DNA of 64,000 nt from Funneliformis mosseae (lineage: Eukaryota; Glomeromycota; Glomeromycetes; Glomerales; Glomeraceae): assembly GCA_910592005.1 (NCBI GenBank), contig CAJVPP010000010.1, forward strand, positions 1 to 64,000. Direction: 5' to 3'. The translations under genes were made by a program, and so were the position numbers. Each line of letters opens with the position of its first letter. The stretch's first letter is position 1. A model generated the notes under the pieces. It was not told where the DNA came from, searched no databases, and saw only the letters and a program-made list of their open reading frames with translations. This document shows positions 48,297 through 59,552 of the stretch, in pieces.

Positions 48297-48466
48297 ATAA
48301 TATGGGGTCTTTGCAATAGAAAGGGAGGAAACTCCAAAAAAATTAAAATTTTAGTTTATAAGCCAAAAATGTTTTAAATACTATAATTTGTTCAGATTTA
48401 TTATTAACTCATTTTTTATTTTTTTTTGAGTTTCCTCCCTTTCTATTGCAAAGGCCTCATATTATC
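48297..48466. mobile_element. MITE, full copy, about 170 bp
   Basis: Left ATAATATGGGGTCTTTGCAA then TAGAAAGGGAGGAAACTC; right GAGTTTCCTCCCTTTCTATT then GCAAAGGCCTCATATTAT. The terminal repeats pair over about 38 bases with few mismatches, which makes this the best-preserved copy of the family. Confidence 0.9.
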
Positions 48467-49015
48467 ATAAACTTTAATTTTTTTTAAAATTTAAAATTTT
48501 AATTTATATATAATTAAATAAAATATTGATTTATTAATTTAATATAATGTGTTTTTATTATTTAAAATATGATTATTTAGTCTCAAGCTAATTGGTTAAC
48601 TAATCAGTTATAATTAGTCAAAATATTAATATTTTTATATAATAAATTATTATAAAATTTTAAATTTTAATTTTTTATTTTTAATATATTTTTTAATATA
48701 TTTTTTTTAATTTTAATTTTTTTAAACTTATATATTTTGTTATTTATTAATTTTTATAAAAATAACAATATTTAATAAAATTTAATAAAATAAATCTAAT
48801 AAATTTATTGATTTTTTATAATTATTAAATAATTAGTTATTTTTAAAAATTAAAAAAAATTGATATAAATAATTTAAATATACTATTGTTAAATATATTT
48901 TAAATAATTAATAAATTTTATTTATTATTTTTATATTATCAGATATTAAAATATTATGATTTTTTTACAATATTATTAAATGATTTATACTTATCATTTA
49001 AAAAATATTTTTATT
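48467..49015. other. AT-rich spacer
   Basis: Nothing recognised. Confidence 0.4.
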
Positions 49016-49143
49016 AAAGATGGTCCCTATAATTATTTTCAAATTTCAATTGAGTTATAACTTAATTATATCATAAGGAAATTAATTGCATCTGAAGTTG
49101 CAACTTAATTATGCAATTTTTTTTAATTGTGATGACTATCTTT
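49016..49143. mobile_element. Short MITE, AAAGATRGTC termini
   Basis: Left AAAGATGGTCCCTATAATT, right (reverse complement) AAAGATAGTCATCAC. The body contains TTTCAATTGAGTTATAACTT and, inverted, AAGTTGCAACTTAATTATGC. Matches 30396-30520. Confidence 0.7.
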
Positions 49144-49311
49144 AATTTTTATATTTTAATTTAAGAAAAATTTAATATATTTAAAGTATTAAAATTTTAT
49201 TTAATATCTAAATATTATTAATCAAATTTAAATTAAATATTAATATAATAATAATAATATATTATTAAAAAATTAAATTTATATTACTTTTATAATATTA
49301 ATTTAATAAAT

Positions 49312-49485
49312 AATAATATAAGAACTTTGTAATAGAAAAGAGAAAAATAGCTAGAAAAAATAAAAAATGAGTTAATGTTAAATCTAAATATATTTTAATT
49401 TAAAAATTATATTTTATATATAAAATTAAAATTGATTTTATCTGTCAGTTTCTTTCCATTCTATTGTAATAATCCTATATCATTA
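49312..49485. mobile_element. MITE copy (TATGGGWCC family), diverged
   Basis: Left ATAATATAAGAACTTTGTAA then TAGAAAAGAG; core AAAAATGAGTTAATGTTAAA; right TTCCATTCTATTGTAATAAT. The G/C positions of the terminal repeat have mostly become A/T compared with 48297-48466. Confidence 0.7.
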
Positions 49486-52400
49486 TATTATTTTATTAAT
49501 TTATATTATAAATAAATTTTATTTATTAATATTTATATATTAAAATTTTATAAATATAAATTTGTATAAATTATAATACAAGTTTATGTAAAGTTATATA
49601 AGTTTATAAATAATATTTAAATATATATTTAAATAGTTATATAAAATTATATAATTATAAGATAAATTTATAATAATTAAAAATTTAAATATAAAAATAA
49701 AATTTATTAATTTTAAAATAGAATATTTTATATTATTTTATAAATTGTAAATTTTTACTTATTTATAAATTCTTTTAATTTATTTATATAAAAATTAAAA
49801 TTTTTAAAAAAATTTTTTTTAAATATAATTTTATAAATATATATATATTATCATTTTAATTGTTTTACTTACAAATTTATAAATAATTTTATTTATTAAT
49901 TACAATTATTTTTAATTATTTTTAAATATTTTAAAATATATTATTAAAAAAATTAACACTTTTATAATAAATTTTATGATGTATCTATTTAATGATTTTT
50001 TAAAGATAAATAAATAATAAATTATTATAAAAAAAAATTAAAATTTTAAACTTATATATCTTACTATCTATCCATCTTAAAAATATAAAAATACTATTAT
50101 TTAATAGGTTTTAATATGATAAATTTAATAAACAAATTTTATATTTTTGTAATTATTTTTTTTAAAAATGTGGTAATGCTTATATTTATTATAAAAATTC
50201 AAATCCAGTAGGTTAATATATAAAAATCTCAAAAACTAGATACAAAAGTAGAAAAAAATCAATTAAACTGCTTAAAATGTTTTTGTAAATTAAAAGCTTA
50301 TTAGTCTCAGACTAATTGATCATTCTACTATACTTAGAAAACAATTACTAGAAGAGTTCTCTCAAAGTTAATAAAAAACCTGACTCCAACAAGTTCTTAG
50401 CTAAGTTGCTTAATTAAATCCTAATTACAGCAATTTTTTGACACAGAAGCGTTTATATTACTAAGTTTTGTTAGAAACTCTTCAGTACTTTTAAACTTTT
50501 ATGCTAAGATATTTATTAATTCATATTACAGTCACTAGCAGGTATTGTATAAAGCTTAAATCATACAATTATGAAAAACTGAAAAATCCTGCTAAATTTA
50601 ATAAGCTCTATAATGTTAAAGATCTAAAAAGAGTGTACTTATTTAGGAAAGTAATAAAATAATTATCAAATGCAATTGGTTAATCTAAAGTTATTATCAA
50701 TCCTGATCATTATTTGGGATATATCCTGATGCTCACTTTTGTAGACAAAAAGAAAAAGGAAAAAATGGAAAAAACAGCTAAGAGAAGTGACAAAAAAAAA
50801 TATTTTAATAAAAACATTACTATTTGGACTAACAATCATATGCTAAGCTATAGCTACTCTTGAATCTACATATTTTTATGTAAAAATTCTTGGTTAAGTA
50901 ATCATCAGAAAGAGTTATATATTTTTGTAATTATTAGATAATAAATTATTTTTAAAAAATTAAAAAATTAATAGATATTGATAATTATTAATTTTAAAAG
51001 TTTAAAATACTATTATTAAATATATTATAGTATAATAAATCTAAAAAATTTTATTTTATTTCTTTATAATTATTAGATATTAAAATATTTTAAGTTTTCT
51101 AAAAAGTTTTTAAAATAATTTTATACTTACAATTTAAGAAATAGTAATTTTTTTTTTAATTATATAATAAAATCTAAATTTTAAAATTTATTATTAAATT
51201 TTGATAATTTTATTAAAATTTATTTTTAGTAATAATATTAATCATAATTAATTTAAAGCATTAATAAAGAATTATATATTATTATATAATATAATACAAA
51301 AATATTATAATATTTATTTATTTAATAATTGAGTCAATACTAATTAAATTTTATAAGTTTCAATAAAATATATAATTTTTTTAAATGAATTATAAAATTT
51401 ATAATAAAAAATAACTTTAATTATTCTCATATTATTAATTTAGCTGTTTAAGAAGCTCTTTTAATATTAAAAGAAGTTAGACCAGAAAAGAAAAAATTGT
51501 ATTAGAAAATATAAAAAATAATCAAAATTTAGAAGTAATTGAAAAAGTATAAAAAATTTATTTTTTATTCTAATTATTTATAATTATTTATAATTTATTA
51601 AAAAATTTTTATAATTTTATTAATAATAAAATGATTTAATTAATTTATAAATATGAATTTTAAGAAACTTTTAAAATTATTATAATAAAATTTTAAACTT
51701 AATGAACAAAATATTTTTTAATAAAATTAATAAAATTAATATTTAATTCTATTTTATATAATTATACATTATAAGAAAATAATATCTTGAGTAAATTTTT
51801 CTGTTAAATAATTTAAAATATAATTAATTTTATAATTTTAAAAATTAATTTATAGTTAAATAATAAATATAAGTTTTAAAATTAAAATTTTTATTTTAAC
51901 ATTTTTATTATATTAATAATATTAATTTTATGTAATTATTTATTGAATTAAATTTTTATAACTTTATTTATTAATTAAGTTAATTATATTAAAATTAATA
52001 TTAAATTTTGAGTATTTTTTTTTATATAAATGGATAAATTTTATTATTAGAATTATTTTATAGAAAATAATGAAAATTTATTAAAATTAATAAAATTGAT
52101 TAAGAAAATTTAAAATATTAAAAAGTTATTATTATTAAATAATAATATGTAATTTATTCCTTAGAATATAAGAGTTCATAGGTATATTTACTTGCTTATT
52201 TATTATAAATTTACTTTTGATTTACTTTTATGAAAATTAAATTTTTTAAAAAATTTTTTTATAAATATATATTATATTATAAAATTTTTTATTTTTAATT
52301 ATATAATAAAAATCTAAAGTTACTTGTAAGCTAAATTAGCAATATTAATCATAATAGAATATTATAAAATTTATTATAAAGAATAACTTTAATTATTATA

Positions 52401-52529
52401 ATTTTTATGATTTATAATAGTAAAGTGATTCAATAAGTTAGCAAACGTATTAATTTTTAAAATATTATTATAATAAATTATTTAAGACTTAATTTTAGTT
52501 AATAATTAATATTTAATTAAGAAATTAAT
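49486..52529. other. Second AT-rich gene desert, later part
   Basis: No gene. 50180-50930 is an island of slightly higher complexity with short protein-like stretches broken by stops (for example INPDHYLGYILMLTFVDKKK, plus strand). It is probably an old transposon remnant I cannot assign. Confidence 0.4.
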
Positions 52530-52700
52530 GCTCTTTTTATTAAGTTTGCAGGTAAACTGCCTGCTAGATTAATAAATAATTATTGTCCGTAGGACATTAC
52601 GGTTAGACCTGAAAATATGCATGTGGTGTCTATCCCCACACGTGATCTAACAAATAAGTATTGTGCTACGGTTGATCAAATATCAATTATTTGAACTCCA
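52530..52700 (-). repeat. LTR-like GC-richer island at the desert edge
   Basis: On the minus strand from 52651: TGTTAGATCACGTGTGGGGA, then TAGACACCACATGC and CCGTAATGTCCTACGGACAA, including CCGTAatgtcCTACGG as a small hairpin. TGTTAGATC is a usual LTR beginning. No partner copy in the window. Confidence 0.35.
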
Positions 52701-53565
52701 ACGGTTTACCTATTAATATTATATTCTTTTAGTAAATTAACTTTTAAATTTAAAGGAAAATTTGAAAGTGATTTAAGTTAACTTGAAATATTTAAAATGT
52801 TTTATTATAAAATCATTAAATTTATAATGATTTTAAAAAAATATTTCATTAATAACCTTTTATATAAATTTAGGATTAAATTTTTTTTTTCAATAAAATA
52901 TTTTTCATAACGGAAATCCTTTTTGTATAACGATAATATAAAATATAAAATATCCGGTGATTGGTCAATCCAAACGGGTTTGAAATATCATCACGAGGGA
53001 TTTACAAAGTACTTAAAATGAAAGATTGTAAACTTTAATAAATTTTATAATTACCTGTAAAAAAAAGTATAAGATTATTGGTGAAAAATCTGTAGGTAAA
53101 ATTTGTTATGATTTATTAAATTTTAACACAATAACAATAAATTCCATCATTTTATTAGACCAAATTTTCAAAAAAAACAAATTCCAATCAGATGAAAAAA
53201 AAGTAAAAAATCATTGCCACAAACAGGGTTACATTAGTTATCATCCCTGATTTACATCAATGAAACTCCATTTAATTGTTCATTTTATTGTTGAGGATCT
53301 TTCAATGACATTTTTGTCCAAGACCCTAAATAAATAATAAACTTGTTTAAAATAGCCGTCACTTACGAAAAAGCCCCATTATTTTTTTTATGGTGAGTTT
53401 GTTACACGTAAATTACAAAATATTGGTGTGACAGCAATGAGTGAATAACAATGAGGTACATAAAAAAACCCACATATAAAGATATCGGCGTTAATTTTGT
53501 TCTTTCCGTAAATTGCCCTTTTTTTTTTTTCATTCACCTATCCCCAAAATATTTACAAGACAATC
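52701..53565 (+). promoter_or_regulatory. Upstream region and promoter of the F-box gene
   Basis: TATA box CATATAAAGATATCGG with TATAAA at 53475-53480, about 86 bases before the start codon. Further upstream nothing is recognised. Confidence 0.5.
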
Positions 53566-55011
53566 ATGCTTAGCCTTTCCGCAGACTGCGTTTACGAAAT
53601 CTTAAAATATGTAGAGGAGGATATCAAAACTGTGCACTCGTGCGTTTTAATAAATAGGATGTGGTGTGAAACTAGTGTCCCAATTTTATGGAGGAATCCT
53701 TGGAAGGTGAACATACCTTACATTAAGGGAAAAGTTTCGGTCGCATTATTTACGGCGCTATTTTCATGCTTAGAAAAAGATATCAAACGATTTTTTTACG
53801 AATGTAATATTCATCCATTCGATTTATCAAAGCGAGAGGATTTTTTTAATGAAGCTTTATTTCAATACCCAAAATATGGTAGAAGTCTTGACCTTAAAAA
53901 ATTAAGTACAATTATTGGCCATCAATTTTCAAGTGAGGATCATAAAGTTCTCGTCAATCAAGAAATTTTAAAGATGATATTATCAAAAAGTCGTTCAATT
54001 AAAAAGATAATTATGTTGGGAATTGAAGCACCTTATCCGTTATCAAATTGCCTTTGGGCTGACGATTCTTTATCACAATTGGTAGAATTGCAATGCGACT
54101 GTGACGACGCTCTATTCTACTTTGGACTGGCGAGACATTGTCGAAATATCGAAAAGTTGGATGTTATTTGTGGAGCTGACAACTTGGGATTAACGTCATT
54201 GATCGAATTACAAAATTCTTTAAAATCTTTACGTTGTGAAGCTTATGATAATTTGCATGAATTTGGGAAAGCTTTATCAAAATATCAATCAACTTCACTA
54301 CTTGAATTGGAAATATTTGAAGGTAAATGTATTCCAATCGAATTCTTCTCTTCATTTATCAATTTGAAGAGATTGAAAATCGGATATATTGAGGATATTT
54401 GTGATCCAAAAGACCTACACGCCTTGGAGTATACCATATTACCAAATTTAGAATTTTTATCAGCCGACATTGAACTTCCTCGATTAAACATCTTGACGAG
54501 ATTGATATCAAGTACCATTGGGAATCTTACCCACATCTTTCTTGGTTCTTACATACCGGAGGATGCTACTCAGCAAATCGAACCCTATCATATGACTATT
54601 TCAAACCATTGTCCAAACCTTTATTATGTTTCAACATTTTTTTACGAAGGTAATGGGAATAGTTCTTTTGGATTAGAAGAATTAATTAGATCTTGTAATA
54701 AATTAAGAGGAATTATCTTCAATGCGCTATCGATGAATTCAAGTGGCTTTGATTTATTTAACTTGGTTAGAAGGTTTGCTCCGAGTTCTTTATGTGATAT
54801 TAAAATTGTTGGGAATTGTGGATTAAAATCTTGTTATTTGGAATGGTTTTTGGAATCTTGGAGATCAAGACGACCTTTGTCTTTAAGCATATCCGAAGAT
54901 GTTTATGAGCTATCGGAAAAATTGGAACGGGTCAAGAATAAATTCTTGGACGTAGGTGTCTTAAAAAATTATGAAGTTTTAGATTATCTTAGGGATTTTG
55001 AATCAGATTAA
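53566..55011 (+). CDS. F-box protein, intronless, 481 residues
   Basis: N-terminal F-box, residues about 3-45: LSADCVYEILKYVEEDIKTV, then LINRMWCETSVPILWRNPW, the usual glomeromycotan form. F-box proteins dock substrates to Skp1-cullin (SCF) ubiquitin ligases. The remaining 430 residues contain irregular leucine-rich segments (FINLKRLKIGYIED, LPNLEFLSADIELP, LIRSCNKLRGIIF), probably a substrate-binding leucine-rich repeat domain. The frame is open from the ATG to TAA with no intron, as is common in this expanded family. A TATA box lies 86 bases upstream and an AATAAA at 55150-55155. The target cannot be predicted. Confidence 0.9.
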   Translation: MLSLSADCVYEILKYVEEDIKTVHSCVLINRMWCETSVPILWRNPWKVNIPYIKGKVSVALFTALFSCLEKDIKRFFYECNIHPFDLSKREDFFNEALFQYPKYGRSLDLKKLSTIIGHQFSSEDHKVLVNQEILKMILSKSRSIKKIIMLGIEAPYPLSNCLWADDSLSQLVELQCDCDDALFYFGLARHCRNIEKLDVICGADNLGLTSLIELQNSLKSLRCEAYDNLHEFGKALSKYQSTSLLELEIFEGKCIPIEFFSSFINLKRLKIGYIEDICDPKDLHALEYTILPNLEFLSADIELPRLNILTRLISSTIGNLTHIFLGSYIPEDATQQIEPYHMTISNHCPNLYYVSTFFYEGNGNSSFGLEELIRSCNKLRGIIFNALSMNSSGFDLFNLVRRFAPSSLCDIKIVGNCGLKSCYLEWFLESWRSRRPLSLSISEDVYELSEKLERVKNKFLDVGVLKNYEVLDYLRDFESD

Positions 55012-55689
55012 AAAAAAAAATAAAAAAAAAATGAAAGTAGGGAAGGGAAAAAATTTCACGAAATTACTTCATTTTACTCTCATTATAATATTTTCTCCTT
55101 CTTTACATATTTATTATGTATATTTTATTTAGTAAAGATTAAATTGAACAATAAATGACAAAAATTTATTTCATTAATTGTTTGATTTTCTTTATTTAAC
55201 GAAAGTTTGGTGATATGGTGATACCAGATTGATCGACAATGTTAATTTATTTTAATATAATCAAAGAGTATCAAATTATTATTATCTATAATTGGAAGGT
55301 CATATTTTAAGGGCTTGTATGCATATATATATGTAATGTACGTTGAGTGAACCTGCACATTTGTGTAAACAACAAAAAAACACTATTAACCAATTAATTT
55401 AGTTCGAACCAGCCGAGTTGAATGCGCATGACCTAAATAGGTTGAATCCGGTTTTAAAACTTGAAGTCCCAAAAAAGTTCAACTATATATTTTTTTATTA
55501 CAGGTTCAATTCTGATATTAATCGGAAGTTTACTTATCCGAAAAATTTCCAGATTTAAAAAATTTTGCCGGAAGATTCGGAAATTTTGGAAAAGATTATG
55601 CGTTAGCATGACCTGCTCGTTCACACCAATATATAAACCTGCGGATTTACTACCACGTGACTCACAGCATAATTGATCGACAACTCCGG
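55012..55689. other. 3' region of the F-box gene and spacer
   Basis: Polyadenylation-type signal at 55150. At 55454-55732 both strands have open frames of 71-92 codons. The plus frame (from 55461) has a hydrophobic stretch FFITGSILILIGSLL after an initial MKSQKSS and a basic segment, but no other support. Confidence 0.4.
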
Positions 55690-55860
55690 AGTAGGGTTGG
55701 ATCGGTCGGTCCAAACGGACCGGTCTTATCATCTTTCTTTGGACCGGACCGTTCCATAAGTCTGCCCTTGGACCGGTCCTAAGACCGGTCTTGAGTCGGT
55801 CATGGTCCTAAATTTATTCTGGACCGATTCATAAGCCCAGTCCTTGATCCGGTTTTTATA
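55690..55860. repeat. GGACCGGTCC-type clustered palindromes, hAT-like terminus
   Basis: Starts GGGTTGGATCGGTCGGTCC and repeats GGACCGGTC / GACCGGTCC words at irregular spacing at least six times. GC-rich palindromic clusters next to a GGGTTGG-type end are usual at the subterminal regions of hAT transposons. No transposase is attached here. Confidence 0.55.
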
Positions 55861-56000
55861 ACTTAAATATATATATATTATTAAAATTACGATATTTTAT
55901 TAAACGATAACATCCAAAATGGAAATGGAGAAATAAAGAGATTAAGAAGGCGCAATAATAATTTTGTTAATTGTATGTATGCAATTATTATTACACAAGA
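55861..56000. other. Short spacer
   Basis: AT-rich, nothing recognised. Confidence 0.3.
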
Positions 56001-56104
56001 AAATGGGAACCATTATAAGTCCAGAGCTCAATAATCGCATAAGAGAAACTCATGTGACCACATTGCGTAGACTTACCTTGTTCCCTTCGTACATTCAGAG
56101 ACCC
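56001..56104. repeat. Repeat unit A (GGAACCGTTG...CGCTTCG family), degenerate
   Basis: Reads ATGGGAACCATTATAAGTCC, then AGAGCTCAATAATCG and AGAGAAACTCATGTGACC, ending CCCTTCGTACATTCAGAG. Same order of words as units B and C, but diverged. Confidence 0.45.
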
Positions 56105-56236
56105 GGAATTATTCCGATATCAAATCACAAATTTTTATCACGATAACGGGAAAAATTCCGATTTTATTCCGATAAAAAATTACCAATTATAGTAAGAAAC
56201 ATTTGATAAATCTAGCCGGGTCTCTCGTTCATTATA

Positions 56237-56528
56237 CTAGGAAACGGTGACCGTTGTGAGTACTGAGCGAATTATTGGACGAAAATCACGTGGCGGACAG
56301 AGAAACTCTCACATGACCAAAAATTTCTCAATGCACAGATATATATAGTCATTCGCTTCGTTCAGGACAACTAGGAAACGGGAACCGTTGTTGAGTCCGG
56401 AGCGATCTTGACACTTTCCAAAGCGGAGATTTCATTTGTTGAATATCACGTGGCTGACAGAGAAACGCAATAATCACGAGACCGAAAAATTTCATAGACA
56501 TATATTTTCCTTCGCTTCGCTCCGGACA
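56237..56528. repeat. Repeat units B and C in tandem
   Basis: B (56237-56370) and C (56371-56528) both begin CTAGGAAACGG, continue with CCGTTG and a GAGCGA word, contain CACGTGGCGGACAGAGAAAC or CACGTGGCTGACAGAGAAAC, and end TTCGCTTCG(C/T)TC(C/A)GGACAA. GTCCGGAGCGA near the start and TCGCTCCGGAC at the end of C are inverted copies of each other. Confidence 0.7.
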
Positions 56529-56711
56529 AATAAATTTATAGAATTATTTATAAAATTTATTACAAAATGTATCTATCAGGTGAAGGTGGTTAAATAAATA
56601 AATAAATATATATATATTTTTTTTTGAATTTTTCTAACACAATCTGCACAGTACATATGTTTGATGATATATGTAAACTTTTTTTAATATTAAAAATAGA
56701 GTGAATTATAA

Positions 56712-56874
56712 TATATGGGACCTTTGCAATAGAAAAGGGGGAAATGGCTGGAAAAAAATAAAAAATGAGTTAATACTAAATCTGAACATATTTGACCTAA
56801 AATCATGTTTGGCATTTAAAGTAAAATTGATTTTTTCCGGCTGTTTCCCCCCTTCTGTTGAAAAGGTTCATATA
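56712..56874. mobile_element. MITE, full copy (TATGGGACCTTTGCAA family)
   Basis: Left TATATGGGACCTTTGCAATA then GAAAAGGGGGAAATGGCTGG; right CCGGCTGTTTCCCCCCTTCT then GTTGAAAAGGTTCATATA. Terminal repeats of about 45 bases; core AAAAATGAGTTAATACTAAA. Confidence 0.85.
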
Positions 56875-56955
56875 GTACTTGGTTAAAGCTTGGTTGTTAT
56901 AAAGATAAAATATGGAGACAAGGCATTATTCGTTATGCCAAAGATGTAGTTCTTT

Positions 56956-57334
56956 GATTTTTATAACGCCGACCATATACCAGCTATTACTGATATAGAA
57001 GTTGAAAATATTAATGATGAATATGATGTAATTATAAATCATAATTTTTGTAAAAATAAAAATGTTAATTTATTTAATGTATTAATTAATTCAATTAAAT
57101 TATGTACCGAATATCCATGTTTAGCCATAATGGCTAGAGATTATCAGGTGTAAAAAAAAAAAAAAAAATTGTCGATTATTAAACATTAATTAATACATTT
57201 TTTTTTTTAATAAAGCAACAAATGTTCCATTAGAACGAGTTTTTTTTTCTGGCGGAACTAGTCTAATATCAACCAAAAGATGTGATTTTAATTCGCGCCG
57301 CCTGTTAATCCTGGTGAAAAAAGATGTAAAATAA
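56956..57334 (+). pseudogene. hAT transposase C-terminal (dimerisation) fragment
   Basis: A first piece, DFYNADHIPAITDIEVEN through CTEYPCLAIMARDYQ (56956-57147), is followed by a 68-base AT-rich segment with GT...AG ends. A second piece, ATNVPLERVFFSGGTSLIST then KRCDFNSRRLLILVKK (to 57334), follows. The pattern MARDY...ATxVPxERxFSxG is the hallmark of the hAT dimerisation domain. The frames do not join perfectly and the N-terminal zinc finger and DDE core are missing. Confidence 0.75.
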
Positions 57335-57419
57335 ACATAAAATAAACTTTAAATTTTTTTCAAATTGCTATGACACTTTTTTATTATCTGTATATAATAA
57401 ATAGTTGTATGTTCGGCAT

Positions 57420-57535
57420 TAGTATTACCCTTAAAAATTCGAGTTAAACAATAATCGGGTCGAGTCGAATTCGGGTTTTGTAATTATTAACGGGTTCGAT
57501 GCTTCAAAACCGACCCGACCCGCACTACTCTACCT
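57420..57535. repeat. hAT-like subterminal repeat, GGGTCG/CGACCC
   Basis: CGGGTCGAGTCGAATTCGGG and CCGACCCGACCCGCACTACT form inverted GC-rich words just downstream of the hAT transposase fragment. They are probably the right end of that element. Confidence 0.55.
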
Positions 57536-57582
57536 TCACTAATTGTATCGTATGTATGTATCGAAGCTTATAATATTATAAT

Positions 57583-57775
57583 ACTGGGAAACGGAAACCG
57601 TTGTTAAGTCCGGAACGATTTTATCTAAAAAAATTCATACTGGTATTTTCTTTATCTAGACTTTGTACAATTACAAAAGCCAATCAGCATCAACTCAAAT
57701 TATTGAGCGGGGGGGATTCAGACATTTTGAATCAATATTCATAGTATTATATAGTCCTTCGCTACGCTCCGGGGC
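57583..57775. repeat. Repeat unit D (GGAACCGTTG...CGCTACGCTCCGG family)
   Basis: Begins ACTGGGAAACGGAAACCGTT, then GTTAAGTCCGGAACGA, and ends CCTTCGCTACGCTCCGG. It shares both ends with units B and C, but has a different middle. Confidence 0.65.
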
Positions 57776-58170
57776 TAATAAACCGGCCAAAACGACAAAT
57801 ATCTATTAAAAAAAGATTTTCTTGCAAAGCGTATCGTAGTCCATGCATTTTTTCAATCCTTTCAATGCACCTTCGTGATAAAGTTTTCTCATTTCGGTAT
57901 ATACTGTATATATCGACGGATTACATAAGACGCAGACATATTTCAAACATATACTTCCAACATTTGCAAAAAAAAAAGAAGCTCAAATATAATCAATATT
58001 AGTTTAAACATTACAATTAAAAGAATTATATAAAAAATTAAATTATTTATCGAGTCGGGGATTTTTTGGTATGACAAAAAAAAATAATTTTCAACTGATT
58101 TGCATAAATGAATCATAAAATGACGCCATTTCCGTTTTGTGATTTTTTTTTTTTTTTTATACTAGCCTAA
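57776..58170. other. Upstream region of the kinase pseudogene
   Basis: AT-rich with a T run before 58160. No gene recognised. Confidence 0.4.
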
Positions 58171-58990
58171 ATGACAAAATGTGAATGGATTATTTGGCTT
58201 GATGAAGCAATTGAAAAAGGACACATAAAATATTATAAATATGATCAATTTATAAATGTTGAAAAGATTGGTATTGGTGGTTTTGGAGAAGTGATGGAAA
58301 CGTTTTAGCTTTGAAAGCATTTGAAAATAAAAATGTGTCTGTTGGTAACGTCATCAAAGAGGTAATTATCTGTTTGCAGTAATAATCATTTGCTTGAACT
58401 CTTTAATTAGATTAATTTGTTACGCACTGTTAATTATTATCATGAAAATATTATACGTTTCCTTGGAATTACAATCAATATGGTATTAGTAAATCCGTTA
58501 TTTATTAATTTGTCTAATGATAATTTGGATAATTTACGTTATTATTATTTGCTAGATAACCCGCTTTCACAAAATAAAAAATATTTGATAGTAATGGAAT
58601 ATGCATGGAGGCTTGCTTAAAGACTATTTGAATTATCATTTCAGTAAATTTAAAAATGGGATGACAAATATCAATTAGCATATCAAATTGCAATTGATTT
58701 TGGTGGACGGCCTCCATTTGAGAATAGTGATGTAGAGTTGGCAGTAAAAATTATGTTATGACAGGTCTTCGAGAAGATGATGTAGAAGGTACACTTACGG
58801 AATATTGCAATCTGTATAAGGTTTTAATCCATTCTGATTTTTTAATTTTAAATTTTTTTTTTTGAAATTATTAATTTAATTATTAGTATGTTGGGACAAT
58901 GAACCGGATAAACGTTCAACCTCTAAACAAGTTACTAAATTACAATCCATTATGGTGATGACGTTAAAAAAGCAATCAATTATTAAAAGA
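58171..58990 (+). pseudogene. Protein kinase domain, internally deleted
   Basis: Start MTKCEWIIWLDEAIEKGHIK resembles the N-terminal leader of the expanded glomeromycotan kinase family. The glycine loop IGIGGFGEV is followed by a small deletion/frameshift, then NVLALKAFENKN with the ATP-binding Lys, an intron (donor about 58362, acceptor about 58410) and NYYHENIIRFLGITI. YLIVMEYA (hinge) is followed by a frameshift and GGLLKDYLNYHF. The catalytic HRD and DFG loops are gone: the text jumps from YQLAYQIA to GGRPPFENSDVELAVKI. The C-lobe end is seen after another intron (CWDNEPDKRSTSKQVTK). It cannot make an active kinase. Confidence 0.85.
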
Positions 58991-59040
58991 AGTTCAAAGT
59001 AATCCAATTACAAGTAATAGTGAACAATCGGAAATATCTT

Positions 59041-59460
59041 AAAAGTTTCCAACTTAACGGCCTTGACTTAACGGGATTTACTTACAAAACATCAACAACT
59101 TCTTCAAAGGTCGTGGTAGAGACAGCAGCTGTTGAAGCAACTCCATTAATAGTTCCATTTACAAAATATTTTCCTTTGGTTTCTGAAATCGGAAACGCTT
59201 TTAATGAAATCTTTGAAATTGTACAAGTTGCAGAGCATAAGAAACGAAAGTTCCAGGAAAGGATCAAATCAAAAACATTATTTATATATAGAAAATTTAG
59301 TCCACGTTATAATACAAATTAGAAAATTTGTATCAGAAATCTCGCAAATGAAAACTTTGTGAAAATATATTCAAGCTAAAAAGTATTGTGAGAACTTTAA
59401 CGATTTATGTAAAGAATTTGATGGCTGTATAAATGTATTAAATTTTTAAAAATAACATTT
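59041..59460 (+). pseudogene. MLKL N-terminal-like (HeLo-type) helical domain
   Basis: A 100-codon open piece, with PLIVPFTKYFPLVSEIGNAF and EIFEIVQVAEHKKRKFQERI, continues out of frame with IIQIRKFVSEISQMK and NDLCKEFDGCINVLN. This arrangement fits the four-helix domain (MLKL N-terminal type, related to HeLo) found next to kinase domains in Rhizophagus proteins. In animals it disrupts membranes during necroptosis; in fungi HeLo domains act in cell-death or incompatibility reactions. It follows the kinase pseudogene on the same strand and is broken by frameshifts. Confidence 0.65.
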
Positions 59461-59552
59461 GTGCTAATGAAGGTAAACAAATATTATCAGTAAGTTTAAT
59501 TAATTTCAAACAGATTTGATCAAGACATCAATTTATTATTTAATAATTTATA

